From contig JASANC010002722.1 in NCBI GenBank assembly GCA_030248135.1, positions 1-64,000 on the forward strand: 64,000 nt of DNA, in the 5' to 3' direction. Origin of the DNA: Theristus sp. LFF4_11 (taxonomy: Eukaryota; Nematoda; Chromadorea; Monhysterida; Xyalidae). The stretch's first letter is position 1. Each line of letters begins with the position of its first letter. Below the pieces are notes generated by a model. The model did not search any database and was not told the origin of the DNA. It worked only from the letters and a program-made list of their open reading frames with translations. The position numbers and the translations under genes are program-made. Positions 58,046-64,000 of this stretch are shown here, in pieces.

Positions 58046-59370
58046 GACTGCTCTAAAAATCGAACTCGAATTCAAGCATTAAAGAATTCAGCAACAGAAA
58101 CAAAACTGCTTGGTCAGCATGGTAGCTGACCAATACCGACTCCACGAGTGCTTTTCGTTAAAATTGGTGCTAAAAGTGGCGTGTTGTTATGGTTTTAGGA
58201 GTAAACAATTATCTGTTTTGGAGAAAAGGTTGGAAAAAAATTTTGAGAGTCAAATACTTTAGTAGGAGTTTTGAATCACAATATTGTCTGCCTCACCACA
58301 CAAACTACCGCATATGCAGAAAACACGGCGATTTTCCACGGAAATGCCAAACGCATAAAGGAAATAAACATCATTGATTGAAGGTGTACTGCTGCATGAA
58401 CGTAAATGAAAGTTATACGCAAACATGCGTGTGGATGAGTTTTTATGATTTGTAATTTGTTGTCCCCAAAAAACCACATTGGTAAATTTTTTTCTCAAAT
58501 TCTGTGAACTTAGCCAAGACTAAAAAACCCGTAACTTAGTAGGAGTTTAGATGGTTGCTGCTTGCTTTGTAATCATTTTCAGTGGATGGTAAAATAACGA
58601 TAAACAATCTTACAAACCATTTTTAATGATGAGGCAAGCAGTGAAAATCTCAATTATGAAGAACGATAATGTCTGAAATGCGAACGTTACATGATTCAAT
58701 GCGAATTGGTGCCAACGGTAAATGGTGAAGCGGAAAATTTTTTTTGTACTTTTCAGTATTTTATGCATTATTAGTGTGCACTTTTACAATGTCAAAGGTT
58801 GACTTTTACTACTCCAGACATGTTCAGTCGGATAGTGGAGAACTTACATCAGATTGTGCATGCGCATGTATGAGCGCCTATATGCCTACTTAACAAACGT
58901 ACATTGTACGTGCAAACATACATCACATGTTGTTGCTCAGATATCACTGTATTCCGCAGTGTTGCTGTCTGATCAAATGCATGCTGCAAATGACGCATGC
59001 AAGCGTGTGTCTTTTGGTGTTTTTGTAAATTTCTGCGTTCTTGACCTCCATACATAATACACACGATAAGAAGAAAGTGAAACACGATTCAAGTTGAGTT
59101 CGCCAATCAACTTGACCAATCCTTGATTATGATGCAATTCTCTTTTCAAACACAATTTCTGTTGCACGATTTTTTTATCAAATATCAAGCTTTAATCAGT
59201 TATGTTAACAACATGTTAACGTTCCAAAAAGTAATTAAAGCACTGTTAAACTGAAAACACTTTCTGGTGCAGCAAAAAACCTGCAGATTACGATTTTTGG
59301 CGTGAAACCATCGAATATACTTTAGCTTTGTTTATCCTCGTTGAATAGACGTCTTGCCACTGTTACATCA
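58046..59370. other. Intergenic region, no gene seen
   Basis: AT-rich, non-coding DNA between the microprotein and EGF genes. The phrase CTTTAGTAGGAGTTTTGAAT near 58256 partly recurs near 58534 (CTTAGTAGGAGTTTAGAT). No other structure was found. Confidence 0.4.
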
Positions 59371-60184
59371 TTAACCCCTTTTCGCAGCTGCATCGCATTG
59401 CTGCAAAATCAAAATAAAGTGTCCCTGAAATGCTTCGCTCCATTTGATCGCAGATTGAGGAAGTTGACTCAGATTTAACGCAACAAAGCAAACTATTCCG
59501 GTACGTTCACACTCAAACGTTCGCTGGTTACGCGCGTATCCTTGAACGCAGTAGCAGCTATAGCCATTGGTTTCGTCAACACAACGCTCTTCAATGGTAC
59601 AATCGTTTAGTTCCTTAGAAGCACACTCGTCCGTGCCTAAAATTCTACAGTGTTTAACTAAAGTATCCTATTATACCAAAAAATAGTAATGTATTGTGGA
59701 GAATTAAATCAAAGCATACAAGCAAGATTTGATCACCGTCATAAGTGTTACACTGCCAAAAGTCAAAAAGAAAATTAATCCATGTGACCGGACAATCGTG
59801 ATGAATTCGTCAAATAATCAAGTACAGAGAGTGTAATTGGTCAATTCTAACTCGGTGTTTTGAGAGTAAAGCTGGGTAAAAAGAAGAATGAATTTAGCAA
59901 TTTATTTTCAAAAGACTATCTGATCTCGCTTACCTGGGGACCCAGGTCGCTTGTTCAAAGTGCCACTTCCAGCCAGAGGTTTGATGGTGGATACTAACAA
60001 AAAATCAAACAAAGTTGCAGCAGTAATTTAAGATAACCAAGTAAAAAAACTTGACACACAATAGATTAACAGTGTGGTAACCTTGAACTTCCGCGCTTTT
60101 CTGTGCCAAAGCAAAGAACGGTAAAACCGTCGATATGCTCAGCAACATAAAGCAAATTCGAACAACCTCAAAGCTTAACAGCAT
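59371..60184 (-). CDS. Small secreted protein with one calcium-binding EGF domain
   Basis: Three exons on the minus strand (60184-60082, 59993-59934 and 59636-59371) close in phase 1 at both introns and give about 142 aa. The first exon is a signal peptide: hydrophobic residues 8-27 (ICFMLLSISTVLPFFALA) followed by QKSAEVQ. The second is a short K/G/P-rich linker. The third holds a full six-cysteine EGF domain: DECASKELNDC, then RCVDETNGYSCYC, VQGYARNQRTFEC. The DEC start and the CVDxxxGYxCxC phrase fit the calcium-binding type, although the upstream D of the D-x-D/N-E pattern is absent. The frame then runs on for 45 residues to a TAA, unless a donor at CTGTGAAC/GTACC continues the gene. The last exon has no in-frame ATG, so simple ORF scanning overlooks it. 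Function is unknown. Confidence 0.7.
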
Positions 60185-61475
60185 TTTATTTGCCGTTTTT
60201 TTCACTTTGATATTCAACTTTAGTTACTTTGATATGATCTGTTTTAAATTGTTCGGAATTTAAACTTTTACAGCAAAACAAACCTGCTTTTCCAAAATCA
60301 TACAAGCCGATTGAAACGACTTCATCGCATTTTAAAAACCAGACAACAACAACCTTTACAACATTGTTAAGTTTTTTTGTTTTCGCCATCAGATAGAACG
60401 GGGATAATAAAACTGCGAAATCAAAAGCCGTTTGTTTTTTTAGTCGTTTTGTTACTCTACAATCTGTTTTCCATCACATGCTCGCGCATGTTGGTCAATC
60501 TGCTCGTCAAAACCAAGGTATTTAGTTCATAGACATGTAAAAACACAAAGTACACTGCACAGATTACACTGTATGCCCATCCCCACCACCTAAGCTCACA
60601 AAATCAAGTGATTCATTGAACAATGTATCCGGTCTATTCAAGCTTTCCGTTGATCCAAATGCAAAAACAAACCCGTATTATTTGTCAAAATCAAAGACGC
60701 GAAAAAGCTGCAACGCTAATGAGTCTTGCGCGAAAACATAAAAAAAGTCAGCGGGTCCTTTTCTCACCGTAAAACATGTGTATGATATTGCAATAACAGA
60801 ACCGAAGTATCTGAAGTGTGTTTTTCGAGCGTGCGTTCCTTTGGAGACCTATTGTCAAAAAAGACAGCAAGACGGAAAAGCTGCTTTTTTACAAGCTTGC
60901 CTAATATTGAAAGGTGTGACGAAATGAAAAAGAGAGCTTTGACTTCGGCAACCGTTGTAACAGATAGATGCTGGGCTCACAATACGACTTTTCTATGAAA
61001 CAAAGCATACGTTTTCTAAGAAACTGCACATAAGAAAAACTTGTAAAGCCAAGCAAGCCCAGCTACTTTCTGGTACTATGAAACGATGTTCATCCAAAAA
61101 AAAGTTCACACACTGAACATCACAATTACTGTATGTTTTTTGAACAGCAAAAGTTTCAACCTTGAATAACCAGTTATTATTTGTTTTTAAACAGTGGTAA
61201 TGCGGTAACGCAGTTGAGCATCTTATGCTTGAGTTCATTTTTATTCATTTACACATCTAGCAACAAAAAGTGCGAAACTACAGAACACCAGACGGATATG
61301 TTATGTGTAGTTTTGACGATGCCAAGCGCTAACTAAACATGAGTGCATCAGGCATTAAGATTCTTGGTCGATTTTTTTGACTTTAGTAGAAAACGAATAG
61401 CCCTATTCAAAATTCCATTTGAATTAAGAAAACAATGGCAATTCTCAGGTTTTCCCGAAAGGACAACCCGAAACT
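60185..61475. other. Divergent upstream region of EGF and bestrophin genes
   Basis: About 1.3 kb of AT-rich DNA between two genes that start back to back. It should contain both promoters. Open frames (60816-60998 plus, 61238-60993 minus) lack domains and splice support. Confidence 0.45.
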
Positions 61476-63674
61476 ATGACGGTCACCTATTCAGATAAAT
61501 CATTTCTGCGGTTACTGTTCATTTGGCGAGGCAGCGTGTGGAAATGCGTGTTGCCGAATTATCTCATATTTCTTGCTGTTTATTTTGCTATAAATATCAC
61601 CTATAGATATGGTAAGATTCGTCAAACAAAAAACAAAAAAATCTTCAAAGGCAAACTCAAAGAGTGCCAACCACTTCCAGTTCTACCACGCGACAATCAG
61701 ATAGTGTTCGAAGGAGTGGTTGAGACGTTCGATAAATGGACGAGGGTTATACCAATTCAGTTCATGCTTGGCTTCTACGTCAGTTCAGTCGTGTCTCGTT
61801 GGTGGGATCAAGTGAACTGCGTTGCGTGGCCGGACAAGTTCCTGCTGATGATCACTGGAAATCTGCAGGTAAATTTGATTGCAGTTAGTGTAAACTGGCG
61901 GTAATTATGTACAAGATCCAGTGAATACACCAAAACAAGTCGCTTAAAATGATTTTTAACGATACCAGGGCAATGATGAAAAGCGTCGAATGTACCGACG
62001 AACATTCGCCCGTTACTGCAACTTGCTGTCGGTGTTGGTCTGGAAAGAGTTGAGCGTTAAAATTAAAAAACGATTTCCCACTAATCGTCATCTCGTGCAC
62101 AGTGGTCTTATGACGGAGGACGAGTATGAGGTCTCTTTTGACTTTGGATTAGATTGAAAATAAAATGTTGAGGTGAAGCACTAAGGTCAAAGCAAAAGTT
62201 GATTCAGAAGAAAAGGAAGCATAAACTTATGCAGTAATCCAGATTTTCGAACACACTACGTCGACTTACGGTCGTTGGTTCGTACCGGTCAGCTGGATGA
62301 TCCGACTACTGGCACAGTATGCTTATCAAGGCGTGGTTTTATCAAGTTTTAAAAAATTAAAAAAACCTAAAACGTTACAAATTTAGAAGTAAAGAGGAAG
62401 GCCTGATCAGCGACTACGCACATCAAGGTCTTCTTCAAGAAGTTTATGCGATACGGGCACCGACAGCAATGTTGACATTCTACGATTGGGTGAACATACC
62501 ACTTGTTTACACTCAGGTATAATCAACAATTTACCACTTTCAATTAGCACATGAATCTGTTTTGAATCATGAATTGACACCATATTCTTCCGCCCAATGT
62601 GAGAAGTGCGTTTACTGTCGTGAAAATGCACAGATTGTCACCATCGCAACCTACGGCTATTTTGTGTTCTGCGTAATCTGTCGACAGTCGTTGGTGAAAG
62701 AAGCGTTGATCGCAAAGGACTCACTTGAGCTCGATCTCGTCTTTCCGTTCTTCACATCGCTCGAATTCGTCTTTTACATCGGTTGGCTGAAAGTGGCCGA
62801 GATGATTCGGTAAATGAACAAAATAGATTAGAAATTGATACGAAAAAAACAACAAAGGTAATAGTTGTTGTTTGATCTATCAACTTTCTGTTTATCTAAC
62901 CCCAAAAAGGCAAAAAAACATGAGAGAGACAGCCTCTCAACCACATCAGCTGCCCATTCGGCGAGGACGACGAAGACGTCGACATGAACTACGTGCTCGA
63001 TCGCAACATCCACGTGTCAAACATGATCGTTGACGAGATGCACAACCATCGGCCGACCATTATCAAGGTCGAACTTGTTGTTTTGTCGAATTCTTTACTT
63101 TCAAACCATTCAAAAACAAAAAAAACAATTTTAACTTCATTGCATCACCAGTTTGATGTTTCTGGACCAGTTTTTCAAGCATTCTAGACCAACTTTTTAC
63201 TATTCCCCACGACTGTCAAGCTTGCAGTGTTGAAATAGTTGCTTGTTAAATTCTTCACATTCAAACGATTCAAAAACAAGGAAAAACAATTTTTGATGTA
63301 AAAGAAGAAATGACCAACATTAAAACCACCCGATTAATGTTTTCTATACCAGCTTTTCACGCACTGTAGACGCAAATCTAGACCAGCATTTCACGTGTTC
63401 TAGACCGGTTCTTTACGCTTCATAGGACATTTGGTGGGACAATCGATTCCCGCGGCTGCCGCACACGCGCGCCTCATGGCCGGTGCGCGACAAAGTGCCC
63501 GACTGGCGATTGCACAACTACAAAATCAAGGAATCGGACTGGGAAGAGTGGTCGGAGAATGGCGCAAACGTTCCGGACAGCCACGGGCGCCTGATCACGA
63601 AACAACCTGAGCCAAACGCACATGTGGAAGACACCACCACCGCCGCCACACCACGTCAAGACCCTTTGATATGA
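61476..63674 (+). CDS. Bestrophin-family chloride channel
   Basis: Seven exons close in phase: 61476-61868, 61969-62130, 62243-62316, 62387-62516, 62634-62809, 62950-63067 and 63426-63674. The product is 433 aa. It starts MTVTYSDKSFLRLLFIWRGS, the usual bestrophin N-terminus. The neck helix reads IPIQFMLGFYVSSVVSRWW, with the conserved I92, F96 and F100 of the pore neck. Further landmarks are RYCNLLS, KRFPTNRHLV, GLMTEDE, YDWVNIPLVYTQ, LDLVFPFFTSLEFVFYIGWLKVAE (in two parts) and the calcium-clasp CPFGEDDEDVDMNYVLDRN. Family members form pentameric, mostly calcium-activated chloride or anion channels. Two oddities are visible. The usual NPFGEDD has cysteine for asparagine. A lysine-rich loop (about residues 46-66) replaces the more conserved first extracellular loop. 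A 42-base in-frame segment there (donor ATG/GTAAGA at 61613) could alternatively be a tiny intron. Confidence 0.93.
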
Positions 63675-63934
63675 GCTTTGTCTCAAAGCTTGACATAAAC
63701 GTGAACTTCGGAAATCATGCTTTTTCGTCTCTGGCATCCTGCTGCTCCAAAAGTTGCTCCACTAGATTTTTATAGTTTCGCGGATTTTTCTACTTATGAT
63801 CTGAGCCACGTTAGTTCATCAGACTCATGTACGGGATATACTATGCAGTTATAACCTGCAGGACAAGGCATTATCGCAGTTATTTATTTTATTTTCCAAC
63901 TTTAAGCCAAAACATCACCACAGAACCAGAACCG

Positions 63935-63940
63935 AATAAA
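63935..63940 (+). terminator. Polyadenylation signal AATAAA of the bestrophin gene
   Basis: AATAAATAAATG lies about 260 bases after the bestrophin stop and is the only canonical hexamer noticed before the window ends. Confidence 0.5.
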
Positions 63941-64000
63941 TAAATGTTTAACTTTTAGTAGTATTCAAAAAACCGTGTCAAAAACAGGAAAATGTAACAA

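Noticed and set aside
1..64000. CRISPR arrays, bacterial operons, ribosome-binding sites, replication origins
   Set aside because: The DNA is eukaryotic, with spliced genes throughout, and no such arrays or signals were seen.

Overview
The window is eukaryotic and almost certainly from a nematode. Spliced genes are dense, with GT-AG introns that mostly end in a short TTTCAG-like acceptor. Several start codons sit a few bases behind an isolated acceptor-like AG, as expected for spliced-leader trans-splicing. The gene families also fit: a NOAH/NompA-type PAN+ZP cuticle protein, an NRF-6-type acyltransferase, a bestrophin, and a cluster of secreted ShK-domain proteins. No ribosomal or mitochondrial marker is present, so I cannot name the species. 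A free-living, non-Caenorhabditis lineage is a guess. All gene models were built by hand from open frames, splice signals, intron phase and family resemblance. Exons were accepted only when the phases closed.

Layout. 1-3.2 kb: a fragment of an unrecognised gene, a two-copy 170-bp repeat, a satellite with a period of about 148 bp, and a non-autonomous DNA transposon with about 120 bp of identical inverted ends. 4.0-10.9 kb: two tandem paralogues of an unrecognised single-pass membrane protein. The first carries a complete FkbM-type methyltransferase gene inside its first intron, on the same strand. 11.5-12.8 kb (minus): a KCTD-like BTB protein. 15.5-23.9 kb: a 23-exon PAN/ZP transmembrane protein with proline-rich inserts in the ZP region. 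26.0-28.7 kb (minus): an NRF-6-like acyltransferase without the NRF domain. 28.7-36.8 kb: gene-poor, with a mariner remnant and a microsatellite. 36.8-41.0 kb: an SH2 adaptor of the SHB/SHD/SHE/SHF type. 42.3-57.5 kb: four secreted ShK/polyproline proteins, interrupted by a minus-strand retinol-saturase-like oxidoreductase (43.7-47.7 kb). 57.8-60.2 kb (minus): a putative 75-aa membrane microprotein and a small secreted EGF protein. 61.5-63.7 kb: a bestrophin.

Functionally the window looks like a mixture. The NOAH-like protein and the ShK proteins belong to the apical and extracellular matrix or secretome. Bestrophin, the acyltransferase and RetSat are membrane or lipid-related. KCTD and SH2 are intracellular signalling adaptors. 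There is no operon with a clear joint function. The most distinctive material is the paired membrane-protein locus with its nested methyltransferase, and the ShK/polyproline cluster, whose members share an unnamed six-cysteine module and a conserved seventh cysteine. Introns of that cluster have been colonised repeatedly by Tc1/mariner-type MITEs, one of which abuts a splice acceptor.
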